A stretch of DNA of 64,000 bases from Polytrichum commune (GCA_950295325.1 OX485805.1:45532758-45596757), one strand, 5' to 3'. Positions 1 through 11,866 are shown, numbered from the stretch's first letter. Numbers and translations: made by a program. Notes: generated from the letters alone by a model not told the origin.

Positions 1-637
1 AATAAAATAGAACACGCCCACACATACTGGTGGTAGCGAACGGTATTCGTCCGTTCAATGCTGCCCACCACCAGTACTCAATTTGATCAGTCTGCAATAG
101 CATAAATTGTCTTCCATGTGTCCTACGCATGTGGCCTATGGACCGGCCCGCCTTTGAAAGTCAAACCACACATTGTAAGCTTAACGAAAGCAGGCCCAAA
201 AGCGGTTGCTTGGCCTAAATGCATACCGACATTATGCCCCTTCCCACCTGACTTTAGCTAAGAACCAAAGTATTTCCTAAAAACCGGGTAAAGCTCCCTC
301 GGTTATAGCGGAGGCATCCGGCTATCCCAATGCACCTACAAGAATTTGTTCCGGAGATTTTCAAGTAGGTTTTAGTTAAGTAGTTTTCACACATGTTCAT
401 TGTTTTATCTACCAACAATGACATGTTGGGCAGTTTTTGTCCCATCCCCAAATGCCTTACTACTCATCTATCTTACAATTGGTTTTTGTTAATGAAGCTC
501 CTCGTGCCCTCATAGCTAAGACTAAAAAGCAACCAATCACAAGGGCGGGAGGCGACACTTTTAAAGCTCCTATATTCTTGCCTCGTGTTTAGGTACCAAC
601 GGGAGGGTCGGTGCTTGAGGCTTAAAACCTCCACTTT
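1..637. other. No supportable gene
   Basis: Only short open frames are present and none shows a recognisable domain or a splice-compatible continuation. The sequence is of mixed composition and I see no tandem repeat in it. Confidence 0.5.
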
Positions 638-726
638 TAGAGCAAGGCCACTCACCCTGCATCCGCATCTGCATCTGCACTTTTACATCCGCGATGTAGA
701 TGCGGATGCAGGGAAGTGCCCCACTC
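638..726. mobile_element. Short MITE-like hairpin element, family AGAGCAAGGCCACT, copy 1
   Basis: The start reads agagcaaggccactcaccc. It is followed by an imperfect inverted repeat built on ctgcatccgcatctgca on the left and tgcggatgcagg on the right. The same ends and core occur at 31735-31822 in the opposite orientation. A third copy is split by a hAT element at 28835-30997. Short size, inverted arms and no coding capacity fit a non-autonomous DNA element. I could not settle a target-site duplication for this copy. Confidence 0.5.
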
Positions 727-840
727 AACCTGGCATAACTCAAATGTGGATGAAGAAAATTCCAGGAGGTGCAGAGCTCCCTGCATTTCCTCGATTTATG
801 CAGGGAGCTTGCTATCAACTAAAGACAAACAACTTTATTG

Positions 841-1205
841 ATGTTTTAGAAATAATTGGTTGAGGTTTAACCGGATAGTTACAGATGAGCCGGTTTAGGT
901 TGAGAGTTTGATCCGTGACCGGCTGAGGTTGATTAGGGTGCACAAGTCAATGTATTCACATTTTGGGGGAAACCTGTGCAGCTTTTGCAATGCTTCGTCA
1001 AAGACGATGAGTCTTTAACCAAGCTTTCTGTCATACTCATCAGTCAGTTGTATGAGAAATCGCAATTTGCAGTATTTGTGATTAATTACGATGCTTGACA
1101 TCGTAATTTCTTCTGCCACATTTTGTGCGACAAGCACTCTTTGTTGCTACTTAAGCATGCTTTAGAGTTTGATCCGTGACCGGCTGAGGTTGATTAGGGT
1201 GCACA
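841..1205. repeat. Minisatellite-like fragments with a 42-bp direct repeat
   Basis: The 42-bp stretch 903-944 (agagtttgatccgtgaccgg...) recurs without visible change at 1164-1205. On the reverse strand the 848-930 region reads like the 66-69-bp minisatellite unit at 31105-31590 (ctcaacc, then a pyrimidine-rich stretch, then ctcaaact). The spacer between the two copies has no coding signal. Confidence 0.55.
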
Positions 1206-1239
1206 GTAGAATTCATACTTGCAAGTTGTGTATCGTCAC

Positions 1240-1960
1240 ATTTGGCAAGTGGAGGATCGAAGAACAGACACCAAAAAGAGATCGGACTGCGTGAGGACAT
1301 TTTGTTTCAATTTATTCCAGGTTCAATAATCCACATAATATAATTGAGAGATTTTAATAGTCATTTCATACGGAGAAGAGAATCTTTGCTTTGACAACGA
1401 ATAAGATATTCATGTGAGCTGATGAAGGAAATGGCTACGAGCATGATTTGGATTTGCTAATAATCTCACACTAGTTGTGAGGTTTCATATCTTACGGGAA
1501 GTGAGCGTGGAGCTAAACGTGTCCGTTTCAGACACACTTACTTTATATAGCCTCAATCCCAAGCTTGCACGTAACTTGGTGGCCACGGTAAAAACATTTG
1601 GATCCTTGCATTGTGCCCAAATTGGTGGATCTTTGGTTCCTCCTTATTTTGGATTGATTCTCTAGTTCAAGCCCAAACTTGACAATTCTACAAGTCTTGT
1701 GAACATCAAGCCCTCCCCCAATGGTTTTGGGTGCCAACACCATTCACTTCAAAAAGTTGTAATTATTTTAATATTAAAAACTTAAGAAAATTAAATAAAT
1801 TACAATATACTTGGTCTTTTTTTCCTACCTGGGGATAGATTTTTAAAGTTCATACTACTGCCATATGTGTGCCAAATACCTTAACTTCTCAATTTAAGAT
1901 GCTTCTACCTTATGCCCAAAAATCTCTCTAGAATACTTTGCTTTTGTTGTCGGTAAATAC
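1240..1960. repeat. Dispersed repeat copy shared with 53560-53960
   Basis: This segment has recognisable blocks in common with 53560-53960 in the same order: ggactgcgtg, agaatctttgctttga, a gatttggat/tttggatatgcta block, and a final aagtgagc. The two copies differ by many substitutions and small indels, so they are old. No open frame of a known transposase or polymerase is present. Confidence 0.45.
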
Positions 1961-2513
1961 TTGCCTCTGATAATCAGACATTAGACTCTGTACCGAATCG
2001 AATGATGGATATTGACTAGAGTTGGGACACCTCAGTGTTGGGAGGGCCCACAAAATGTATAAGTTTGCATCCACCTGCAAAGTAAGATTTGATGCTCTTG
2101 AACGTAAGGAAAATTAAGTGTAAGCCTTTCAAACCAACCATCACTACTAGGAAGAGGGCTCTTTTTACACAACACAAGGACAGTAAATTAACATTTTTTT
2201 GCTACCAACACACATGTCATGAAGGTTGCACCCAGTGTGGACATGTTGTCATCCGGGACCAGTCTTATTATCTAACACAAACGGGATATAGCAAGTAATT
2301 TTTTACCGTGGTGGCAAATTCCGTTTATGGGTAAATTTCAGAGGTAATTTAATTTAATTTAGTATTTATATATATCTCATTAAAATTTATATATGGTTGG
2401 TAAGTTCACATCTTCTAAACCTCTCATGTTCGTGACCTTCAACCTACCACCCACCTACAAGAATAGGCTACCTACCACTAACCTATGTGATAAGGGCAAG
2501 GGATTCGAACCTT
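1961..2513. other. No supportable gene
   Basis: A/T-rich stretches and short open frames only. At about 2500-2512 the reverse strand reads aggttcgaatccc, which resembles a tRNA T-arm or Pol III B box. The surrounding sequence does not fold as a tRNA, so at most this is a tRNA-derived repeat remnant. Confidence 0.4.
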
Positions 2514-2547
2514 GCACTTTGTGGCATCCACACATGCCACAAAGTGC
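2514..2547. repeat. Perfect hairpin gcactttgtggcat
   Basis: The arms gcactttgtggcat and atgccacaaagtgc are perfect complements around a 6-base loop. A partial third copy of the right arm (gccacaaagtgcac) follows directly. This lies at the edge of the repeat copy starting at 2581. Confidence 0.65.
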
Positions 2548-2580
2548 ACATTGTGCCACAAAGTGCACAAAGGGCACATT

Positions 2581-2770
2581 GCCCGGTTCAGACCGGGACG
2601 TCCACTCGTAGTGGACAAAACCCGGTGTCCGGTGCTTTGTCCGCTTGATTGCGGAGGGAACTTGCCACGTCAACAATCACATTGCCCGTCCGGTGGATGG
2701 ATTCGCACCGGAACCGGACGTCCAATATAAGGTAGAGGGGCCCTTTCCCGCTCGGGTCCTTATTAAACCG
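2581..2770 (+). repeat. Dispersed repeat with inverted copy at 5630-5845
   Basis: Ordered blocks are shared with the reverse complement of 5630-5845: cggttcagaccgggacgtcc, agtggacaa, ttgtccggtg, aacttgccacgtca and a caccgg block. The two copies face each other about 3 kb apart. The G/C content stands out from the flanks. No coding function is visible; it is most likely part of a DNA element. Confidence 0.5.
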
Positions 2771-5629
2771 CTCACTAGACCTATCCAAACAAGAGGTACA
2801 TTATAGCTTCCAACCTCAAATTTCTATGTAATCATGGTGTACATTTTTGGGGTGAGTGGTTTTGGGTACCCCTATGAGTTCTCCTTCCAAAATTCATAAC
2901 TAATTCAATATTAATCCAAAATTAATTATTCCAATTGGTCCAATTTCCAATGTACTTTGCACATCTTCCAAGATTGATTCCCCCTTAATAACTCCCCAAT
3001 GAACATGCCAACCTGAAATTCGAGAGGGAAATGGCCCCTCTACCTTAGGCGTATTTTATGAAGTATAAACGCTACATCATGTGTTGTGACTAGTCTTGTA
3101 GCTAATGCATCTCTGCTTTTGCACCTGTACTGTGATTCTGAAACTTGAAATGACAAATCTGTGTGATTTGGAACTGCTAACAAAATGAGACAATTTCCCA
3201 AAGCCGACGAATTAATGTTGGTGCTGTTGGAAGTGCCCACTACAGGGCCACATACCTTAGGTGATCAAAATCCTCTGCAACGCTAATTTGCACCTCCCTT
3301 CTGCAACGCTTCAATGCTCTCCACTTGCAGAAGTTGGGTTTTTGTAAAAGAGCAACAGCTTCCCAATCTCCAAGCCTACTCAAGAGGGAGATCCAATAAC
3401 CCCTAAAACCCTCAGCATCTACTAGTAGCAAGAAACTATATATCCAACGACGGTCTGTAAGCACACTCCACCGCCAACTTCACTGAAGTCCTCCCACTGA
3501 TAAATTTGGTCACAAAATATCCATCACCATTATCATCATCAACCACGGTGACTCAAACAAGAAGCTAACAGTGACAATTTAAGACTTGAAGGTGCACAAG
3601 CTTAGTAAGTCTGTCGGTATCCCTCAACTCTGATAAAATACACACCAAGTTGCAATCTGTGAATGTGAAGCACCGAATTTACAGACAATTGTTGTGCAGA
3701 CAGAAGCCGAATCCGGAAGACCAGGCCTCTCCCTTAGGATTTCATCCCCACTTTATGATGTCTCCTGCAAGTGCCTTTTTTTTAAAATAAAAAATAAAAA
3801 ATAAATCACCTAAATAGTAGACGGTGGCTATGGTTGCGTTTTTTTTCTGTCTGAAAGAATCAACTGCAAGAACAACTTTTTAGGGGGTCCCAATGCAATG
3901 AGAGAACTTGCTCATGGACCTGACTTCATTACTTACAGTGATCATGGGAGTTTTCAGATTTTCATTTTTACCTTTTTATCTACTAGACTAATGCCACCAG
4001 GGGACTCACCCTTATCGCATTAGAATCCACCCAGAATTGCATTAGAATCCTAATTGAGGTTCTCTAGGAGGTGGATTATGTTGCAATTCAGAGACAAAAA
4101 TTCAATGTGTGTCTCCACAAAGCATTTCCCTGGATTCTTTCAAGAGGAGAAAGGTTCAAACCTTGGGGTGAGGTGAAACTAGTGTCATTTACGGGTCACC
4201 TGAATGTTTGTGAAGTTGTTCCTCAAGACAACAAACAGAAGAAGATGAGTGGAGAAAGTGTCTAGGCTTAAATTATGAGAGAGGACGTCTTTGTATGATG
4301 CCACCTACCTTGTACACCACCAATCCTGCAACCATTCAAGACAGTCCAATACAAAGCAGATCCGCTGTGGTGTTATTACACACAGACACCACTCAGTTTT
4401 TATTCTTATGGAGCACGATTTTCAACAAACCTTCATTTCAACTTCCGACTAAATTTCTAGATTAGACACATGATGCCATGTAGAAATATTCATCCTTGCC
4501 CTCGGAGACTTGGTACTTATCTAAGTATTTTATTGTCAACTGAAGAACCTCAAGAGACTGTGTAGGGTTTTAGCGTAGAGAAATAAACTTGGGAAAAAAC
4601 CCTAAGACCACAGATGCTTATACCTGAAGCTTAAGAGATACCTTGCTTCATGCGCAAGTGACTCAACATTGTCCCATAGAAGAGTCTCCTGCAAATTTGC
4701 CCCAAGGCCTCCACAGGAAAGGACGCTAAACCCCAGACTCAAGCAAAAAGATCCATCAATATCAGTATGAACAACAACAAATTGTACGTGAAGTGAAGGA
4801 TTCAAATCAAGGATTACAGATTACAAAAACCATTGGAAAAACTCTTGATATGATTGCTTGAACCACACGCTTCAAAGAAATGAAGAATCAATCCCTTAAA
4901 GTCAGCCCTTTACTAATGTGAAAGCCAACGACACGTCTATACACATCAGAAGAGATGCTGCAGCAGATTCATAGGTTCCATTGTAAAAACACAATCTAAG
5001 CAAAACAAAACAAGGCTCGAGTCTTTCCTAAAAGAGTGAGTGTTAGTCCCATAGCTTGAGGCTTAATTGGTCGATCGGGACAGACCTAACACAGGATTGA
5101 GGATTGCCTGGATAATAACCAGAGAACCGAGAAATGATTGACGAGAAAAAACGCTCACAACCAAAGGATAAACTCAAAAGCTCATGCGTCAACCAAACGC
5201 TGATCCCAGTTGGAGTATTCCAGCGAAACGTTTTTGCCAGTTTGGAGCAGGGAGACAAGCCTCACAGTCGATTCAACATCCTAAATGTTGATATTGCTCC
5301 AAGTCAGCATTCGAATTATTCACAATTCGTGCCTATGAAGTATGGTAGAAGTAGGCAGATACAAGTGTTGTGGATAGCTTACCTGGCCTCACAGGTAGAG
5401 CTCATCCAACATCAAAACCTCCACCTAGCCACATCCATCAAACCGAATTCAGATCGCAACCTCTCCCGCTGACCTACCCATCTGCTCCTCACTTGCCACC
5501 CCCAAATCACAAACAGGGAGGCAAAAAACTTCCAACTAGAAAAACTCACCTTCACCGGAGCGATGCCGCGAGGAGCAGGAGGTGCAAGAGCGAAGACGGA
5601 CGCTGCGAGGAAGGTTTTGTCATGTGGAC
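2771..5629. other. No assignable gene; isolated splice-like signals on the minus strand
   Basis: No conserved domain can be recognised. On the minus strand a few short open stretches end at good donor sites, for example a gccag/gtaagc donor at about 5386 and a tttgcag...cttcag/gtataa pair at about 4618-4685. They could not be joined into one convincing reading frame. A poorly conserved or decayed minus-strand gene is possible but not supported. Confidence 0.3.
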
Positions 5630-5845
5630 AAGTTTGAGGTCACCTCCCGAGGACACCCCAAACTTGTCCACTACAAGAGACCAGTCCCTCTTCAATTTTG
5701 GCGGGAGGGCCTCATGACGTGGCAAGTTGCCCAAGAGGACGTCCCTCCGGTGTGAATACCCCACCGGACAAAATAAACCCTTTACCCAATCACACTGCAC
5801 AAAATCTTGTCCACTGCTTCCGGACGTCCCGGTCTGAACCGGGTC
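5620..5845 (-). repeat. Inverted copy of the 2581-2770 repeat, with a terminal hairpin
   Basis: At 5620-5671 gtggacaagtttgaggt pairs with accccaaacttgtccac, forming a strong hairpin. The rest reads, in reverse complement, like 2581-2770, including cggttcagaccgggacgtcc. Its outer ends suggest one end of a foldback-type element, but boundaries and target duplication are unclear. Confidence 0.45.
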
Positions 5846-5879
5846 TAAGTCATCACATTACACATGATATATATGGAGT

Positions 5880-6043
5880 AACACCATATTCGAAATTTTG
5901 GGAGATTTCCAGTCTCCCAATTTGATGACAGTTTAGGTGGAGTCGACCTAAAATGTACCCAGTGGGTACATTTTAGGTCGACTCAACCTAAACTGTATTT
6001 TCCCAAAATCATGGAATTTTCCCAAAATTTTGAATATGGTGTT
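5880..6043. mobile_element. Foldback MITE, 164 bp, nearly palindromic
   Basis: The ends are aacaccatattcgaaatttt and its near-complement aaaattttgaatatggtgtt. The centre is the near-perfect palindrome acctaaaatgtaccca/gtgggtacattttaggt. The sequence gagta flanks both sides, with the element offset by one base, so it may be a 5-bp target-site duplication. There is no coding capacity. Confidence 0.65.
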
Positions 6044-6059
6044 GAGTACTTCAAATCCT

Positions 6060-6420
6060 TCTAGACTAAGGCCACTATTTACTCTCCATTACCTATTATT
6101 TATTGTATATAATTTACTATCTACCTTTTATTATTTATTATTTATTGTCTACTATTTAATTTATAATATTTTTATTGTTTATTCCTTATTCCTTATTATT
6201 TAATTTTTATTGCCTATTATTTATTTATTTAAAGTATATTATTTACTATGTACTGTCTATTATTAATATTTTAAATAATATATACTATTTAGTGTCTATT
6301 ATTGATTATTTTATGTATAGTATATTATTTACTATTTACGGTCTTTTATTTATTATCTATTATTTATTGTGAAATATTTACAGTTGACTATTTACTATGT
6401 ATTATTACAATGATTTAATG
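6060..6420. repeat. A/T-rich low-complexity tract (tattattta-type)
   Basis: About 360 bp made almost wholly of ta-rich variants such as tattatttattg and tactattta. The 65-codon open frame here is a product of composition. Confidence 0.85.
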
Positions 6421-7498
6421 TCGGATGAATGGAAGATACACTTGTATGTGGTAATTGCCTCTCTCCTACCTTAATAGTTAATGAAGAAGGTGACTCACAT
6501 CTAGGTCTAGATCTAGCTAGGAGATCTATGAAACTAATTAAAGATAGAACGTGTAGTGGAATGTTCTATACCTTGATTTTATACCTTCACATCTTCAAGC
6601 TCTAGTGTAAAGGTAGCCTAAGTAGACATAAAATCAAGGTAAAACCAACACATGTGTTGCTCCAAATATTTTGATGAGGTCATGCATGTAGAGAAGAATC
6701 CAACCCATCCAATTATTGGTAAGGTAGTCGAGGCTTTATGTTGGATGGATGAGAGAGAGGTTTGCATGTGTACAATAATTCCCTCTCTCCCTTGATAACC
6801 ATAACATTACTCAGTTGATGAACTATATATGTTCATGGGCCTAGCAATAGATTCGAGAATAAGGACTTTGGATGTTGGAATCCCACTGCTTCATACTGAA
6901 TTTGAAGTCACGGCAGTTGAACACAGCTCATTAGTTGAGTAATGTTATGACCGCTTATCTACATCAATCTAGGTATTTTCATGATGTTAGGAGGTATCTT
7001 TGGTTGAAAATTGCAATTCTTGAAGGATGAAGCACTCTTCCCTTGGATTCCTTCCCACATAGATCATATATCATTCTTATTTGGGTACTAAGGGTGAGTT
7101 TTCATGTAGGCCGCTCGCCCAATACATTCTAGATAATAATAAGTTGGAGGTATTCACATATAGTTAAGCACAGGTTGCCTCTCAACCACATTTTGGTGGT
7201 CCGCTAGAATGTGGAGGACCGTGGACATGGGCTGCTAGACATCCATGTGCCTACTAAAGAATCTTTAACCTACAAGTGCCGGCCACCGAAGGATTAAGAC
7301 CGGTTTTGCAGGTAACCATGGTCACTCGAGCGCTCTTGTGGCATCAAGATCTACCTTATGCCTTGAGCTATGTTTGTGATCTTATGCTTGTGAATAGTCA
7401 AAGACATTGTGTCTTGTGTGCGGGCATTTGCATGTAGGTTGCCAACAAGCATTGTTCTTCAAATGAGTACTTCTTTTTCCCCTCACCATGGATCCGGA
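6421..7498. other. No gene; fragments of dispersed repeats
   Basis: The block around 6420-6480 (ggatgaatgg...cctctctcctacc) recurs near 6730-6790 and again near 53270-53320, so this is repeat-derived sequence. No coding potential was recognised. Confidence 0.45.
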
Positions 7499-7986
7499 TC
7501 TAGATTTGAACAGTTTTGAGGCAATAGGTTTCTCCAATCCTCACACAACCATCGTTTATGCATAAACCAACTGGAGTCTTCATGAGCGCATCACTTTGCA
7601 AGACGCCAAGTGTTGATGAGATCATGACCGCGAAGCTAATGGTGGGGTTTTTTGAGGCAATGCGGAAGGAGTAATTAGATGGACATTTATATATTGAAGA
7701 TATGCTTTGGGAGGAAGATGTCCACATGATTGCACAACATTGCAAGGTGAAGTGGGAGAATGGTGCCGCGAACATGAGAACCATCAGCCGTTCCGCCTAG
7801 CGGAGGCGATGATTCCCATCCAGCTCCGCCGGCGAGGGTGGCGAAGCGGACCCTCCGTCCCAACCCGGAACCTACGGATTCGTTGTCCTCCGCCAGGTAA
7901 TTCTTTACAAGTTTCTTATTGCGGCACTCAAATTTCCTTTCTCTCTCCTTTCTCTTTCATAGTGTAAATGGAAGGCGGGGGAAGGA
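7499..7986. other. G/C-rich unassigned segment
   Basis: From about 7780 the composition shifts sharply to G/C-rich. Open frames exist on the plus strand, ending at a possible donor cgccag/gtaatt near 7895. No domain is recognised, and the frame has stops upstream. It could be a captured exon or part of a transposon gene. Confidence 0.3.
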
Positions 7987-8190
7987 GGAGGCGGGCGCAG
8001 CAAGGCGCTTTGTGCCCGCCTGGGATATCAACCTCCCCCGCCAGCCAACCACGGGGAGCCACCTAGAAGTCCGCCAGGCAGAGGCCGAGGCGGGCGCAGC
8101 AAGGCGCTTTGTGCCCGCCTGGGATATCAGCCTCCCCCGCTAGCCAACCACGGGGAGCCACCTAGAAGTCCGCCAGGCAGAGGCCAAGGC
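7987..8190 (+). repeat. Tandem repeat, 99-bp unit, about 2 copies
   Basis: The sequence gcgggcgcagcaaggcgctt starts at 7991 and again at 8090. The whole 99-bp unit repeats with only a few changes, and a third copy begins (cagaggccaaggcggg) before the similarity ends. The unit is 33 codons long and is open in one frame across both copies. That may reflect its G/C-rich composition rather than a real protein. Confidence 0.8.
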
Positions 8191-8385
8191 GGGCCGCTGT
8201 CATGTGCTCATGCCTAATGACTGCATAATTCAAGAAAGTTTTGGATTATGCATGAGAAGAACATACCATCATGGCGAGACTCACAGTAGCAGATGACAAG
8301 CATTGAACGAAAAGATGCCAAGGTGCCTCTCAATCTCCACAGATCGCTCTATATATGATGCTCTCATGCAAGGGTATGGTAGAAC

Positions 8386-9381
8386 CTCGGGGAGTTCACT
8401 AAACATGTATATATGTATACATGTGCGTGACAAGGGTATTTATTCAAGGGGTATTTAATTATCCATCCTTAATTTTTTGTACCATATTATTATATAATTA
8501 TATAATTTCTTGTTTTTTAAATGACCCTATAATTACTTTTAAATTTGATGAAGCTCTAATTTTAAGCTAGGTATGTTCATTATAATTATTTGATTTTGCT
8601 CCAAAGGGTTTAAGAGCATTCAAAGTACTAAGTCACCAAAATTCAAGGCACAACAAGGTTTTACATTAAGAGTGTTCATAAACAGTTTCAAACAACAAAA
8701 TCAGCCCATGTTCCTCAATCAAGTTACACGCACAATTAAACACAACGATATTGAGTGTAAAAAAAACAATTAAAACACCAACAACAAAGCAAGCAAAAAT
8801 AGGGTCCATGCAATAATGTAGAAGGGTATAGAGTTAATACTACAACATCCTGCTTGAAGCAGACAGACACAAGACCAACCAAAACTCCTATAATTTATCT
8901 TGAGAAATTGTTTCTAGCATTTAAAAACACTAGCAAAACTGTTCATAGCAAATGAAAGATGTCATGTTCATCTTGCAAAACAATTCCTAGCTTTTAAGAA
9001 CACTAGTATATAATCAACAAATAATGCATGCCTTTAATCCTAAACCCAGGAATCTGTCATCCGCCCTCATCAATCTTTCATCCCATTTTTTCAATTGAAT
9101 CGACGTAGTTTTTCATCCAAAATCTTCCCGCCTCTGAACACAAAGGACACCCTATTTCAAAAAAAACCTAGGATCCTTAAATCCTACGGTATATTTTTAC
9201 AAATATTTTAAAAATATGCGTTATTTGTATCAAGCCTATATTATTTATAATACAAATTTTATCATACATACTCACCTATATTACTTCTAAGAAAAGTATA
9301 AGTATTACCTTTTGTGAATATAAATTACCCTATATTTTCCCGCATGTTGTTTTCTAATATTATCGCAGTGAACTCCCCGAG
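8386..9381. mobile_element. hAT-like non-autonomous element (996 bp), 8-bp duplication GGTAGAAC
   Basis: The element begins ctcggggagttcact and ends with the near-complement agtgaactccccgag. The identical 8-mer ggtagaac stands at 8378-8385 and 9382-9389. An 8-bp target-site duplication is typical of the hAT superfamily. The subterminal sequence (gtgcgtgacaagggtattta and aggggtatttaattat) resembles that of the element at 54372-55970. No transposase frame is present, so it must have moved with help from another copy. Confidence 0.75.
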
Positions 9382-9511
9382 GGTAGAACGTGAGCAGTGA
9401 ATCCAGAGAATTTGATATTGGATCCCGGAATTCCAGAGTTGTCTTCACCTGATTTGTTTCTAAAACCCACATCAATATGGTTGCATCTCGATCTGAACAC
9501 TTGTTTGTTGT

Positions 9512-9862
9512 TCATATAGAACCTCTATACAACCCTCCTAGACTGTGCAATCCATCATCTGTAGCAAGAGAGACTTGTTTCTTAACGGCCAAAATTCTAC
9601 CCAAGATGTTGCTAAATTCTAGGGCACTCACGGGTTTCAAATATGCCTCTACCAAATTATAAATATGATCAAATGTATCTTTTGTAATTCTATACCACTC
9701 TTTCAACCTTGCAGGATCACCTTGGAGAACATGAGCCTCATGGTCTTCCCACCACTGCAACAAACGACCTTTGATGGAGAATAAATTGGATGTGATTCCA
9801 ATAATGTCTCTCCGTCGTGGTGCTCCCAAGCAGTACAATACAACGATTTTAAGACACTGCAT
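9512..9862 (-). pseudogene. PIF/Harbinger-like transposase, N-terminal fragment
   Basis: A 116-codon frame contains WYRITKDTFDHIYNLVEAYL, followed by a conserved-looking LAVKKQVSLA segment. This is the pattern of the region before the DDE domain in plant PIF/Harbinger-type transposases (a family judgement from memory of the motif, not a search). No DDE catalytic motifs follow: after about 30 more residues the frame ends at a stop and no continuation was found on the minus strand. The fragment lies just to the right of the hAT-like element at 8386-9381. It is most likely a dead remnant; a different DDE-type family is the main alternative. Confidence 0.5.
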
Positions 9863-10236
9863 GTTGTGGAAAAGAAGACTACCTTAATCAGTTAAATCTT
9901 CAGTGATGGGAGGATTTAGCAACTATGCATGTCCAAATTGCTCCATGAGGAAGTTGAGAAATGCCATTGCAAATCCTAAAGTGATTACATTTGCCATTGC
10001 CAACAACTACAATGCTCATGAAACCTTAACTAGGAGCTTCCACCACTGTTAATTCGTGCAGGTGATTCGATCGATTTGCACAATTACAAGATTACAAGAG
10101 CTCCTCATTTAGGGTTCAAAGGGAAACTCGACCTCGCCCACTTCACTCACGGTTGAAAGACTCAAGAGAATCAATGCTAGTCTAGAACACTATCCTCAAT
10201 AACCGGGAGGAAGCTATTGATAAGATGGTGGGTAGA
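9863..10236. other. No supportable gene
   Basis: Short frames only; this may be the 5' part of the decayed transposase at 9512-9862, but no further conserved block is visible. Confidence 0.4.
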
Positions 10237-10238
10237 TA

Positions 10239-11864
10239 CACTAAATATGATATCTTATGTCATATGGTATTTTATGTCACTATGATAATTTTTTGGATGA
10301 CACTTAGGGCAGGTTTACACTATTGACCATGAAGTCAGACCATGGAAGATGGCCTTTGTCAATGGTCCGAGTTCACGATCCAACTTCCATGGTCCGACTT
10401 CTTAAAAAATTAGTTTTGAAAGCCTTGGGCCCCTCACTAGGTGTAAACCGAATGTGGACCAAGAAGAATGACCATGCACCAAAAAGTGGAGGTGTTGATT
10501 TTTTTAATACATGCCCAAATAGGGCAAGTTTGACCATTCTCTTGTCTTCTCTTGGGCTTCACTTGTCTTTCCTTCTTGTTAAAATGTATCGAAGATGTGG
10601 CTTGCAAATCTTCTCACAAAAAAATTTTACAAAAAAAATGAGCGATTTAATTTGTACATGTGACATGTAATTTACATGTGACATGTACCTTGTGTTGGCG
10701 CTAGACTAAATAAGATATTTAGTGTTGTTACTACCCTACCTTGCTCAACACTAATTTTCAATTCTTTGATCATTAGTGTTAGAAGATTTGCTAGAAGATA
10801 TGTTGGGATTCTCCTTTTGTCATTGTTATTTATTGTTATATCCTTACTAACACTAAATTCAAACATCTAACTTCTACATATTACCATAGTTGATATTTAG
10901 TGTTTGATTTTACATTTAATGTTACTTACTTTCATAGGGTTGTTGATATTTAGTGTATTCATTCGTATTTAGTGTATCAAACACACTAAATATCCTATTT
11001 AATGTAGTAGAAAACTATGCAAAAAAGAACCGCAATCGCTTTCCCATTGCGGTTCTTTTGACCACCTTGATCTATAGTCACTAAACAACTATAGATTTTT
11101 CTTTTTTCATTTTGCAACTGTAATTTTTAAAGAAGCCCCCAAATTCCAACAATGTAGTTGGTAGACCAAAAAACAAATCTGCACTTGATTTCTTGAATTC
11201 TAGATGTCCCACGTTGTTTGGTGAAACACGTGGGAGCCGCTTTAAGGGGTAAGGCAAGGTAATGATGGTATGTATTATGGGCTATGATATAATTAAGGTA
11301 CCTAGAGGGTAGATTTATTCAAAATTTATCCAAAAAAAATCTTTGACACTTTCCCTAGCAGACCACCTCACTTGCCCCTCTCACCGCAAAACCCATTGGA
11401 CCATGTTAGTGCAATTATTAGGCCTTAAAAATTATGTTCTAGGGACCTTGACCTTCATGGTCCCTTTGCCATTTTTTCCTTAGTGTAAACCGAAGTTGTC
11501 CCGGGACAACTTCAGCAGCCAATCAACTGCCTTACAGAGCCCTGGTCCAACTTCATGGTCCATAGTGTAAACTGGCCCTAATGAATAAGTGAACAATTAC
11601 TATCATGGATGATGGATGAGTTCATCCATTGGCCAAAACCATGTCAGCAACTTGTAATGAAATATTGTTAAGGATGATTGAAATTTGGATGAAAAATCAC
11701 TCGATAAGTGTCAACAAGTGCAACATTGTAAATCTATAATCCCCAAAGGACTTTACAAGGAATGATAAATTATGTTGGGTGAACATTGAGTGTTGGTGAC
11801 ACTATATGTAAATTTACAATTAGTATTGAGCAAGAGAATTAGAACTGGTGACACATATTTAGTG
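10239..11864. mobile_element. TA-flanked MITE (CACTAAATATG ends), split by an inner element
   Basis: The ends are cactaaatatga and, in complement, catatttagtg, each bordered by TA (10237-10238 and 11865-11866). That fits a Tc1/mariner-type duplication. Without the inner element at 10307-11578 it would be about 351 bp. A related copy without the inner insertion is at 46120-46488. It shares long blocks such as ggatgatgga, gttcatccat, ggatgaaaaatcact and attagtattga in the same order. Non-coding. Confidence 0.7.
10307..11578. mobile_element. Nested PIF/Harbinger-like element, 1272 bp
   Basis: The ends are gggcaggtttacactat and, in complement, gggccagtttacactat, followed on both sides by gaccatgaagt-type sequence. 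It is flanked by TTA on the left and TAA on the right, close to the 3-bp TWA duplication of PIF/Harbinger elements; the two flanks are not identical. The empty relative at about 46190 lacks it. A 115-codon frame at 10323-10670 has no recognisable domain, so I treat the element as non-autonomous. Confidence 0.65.
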
Positions 11865-11866
11865 TA

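Noticed and set aside
2500-2512. tRNA gene
   Set aside because: A T-arm-like sequence is present, but no acceptor stem, D-arm or anticodon arm can be folded around it.
6175-6372. 65-codon frame in the AT-rich tract
   Set aside because: Low-complexity translation of Y/I/L codons only.
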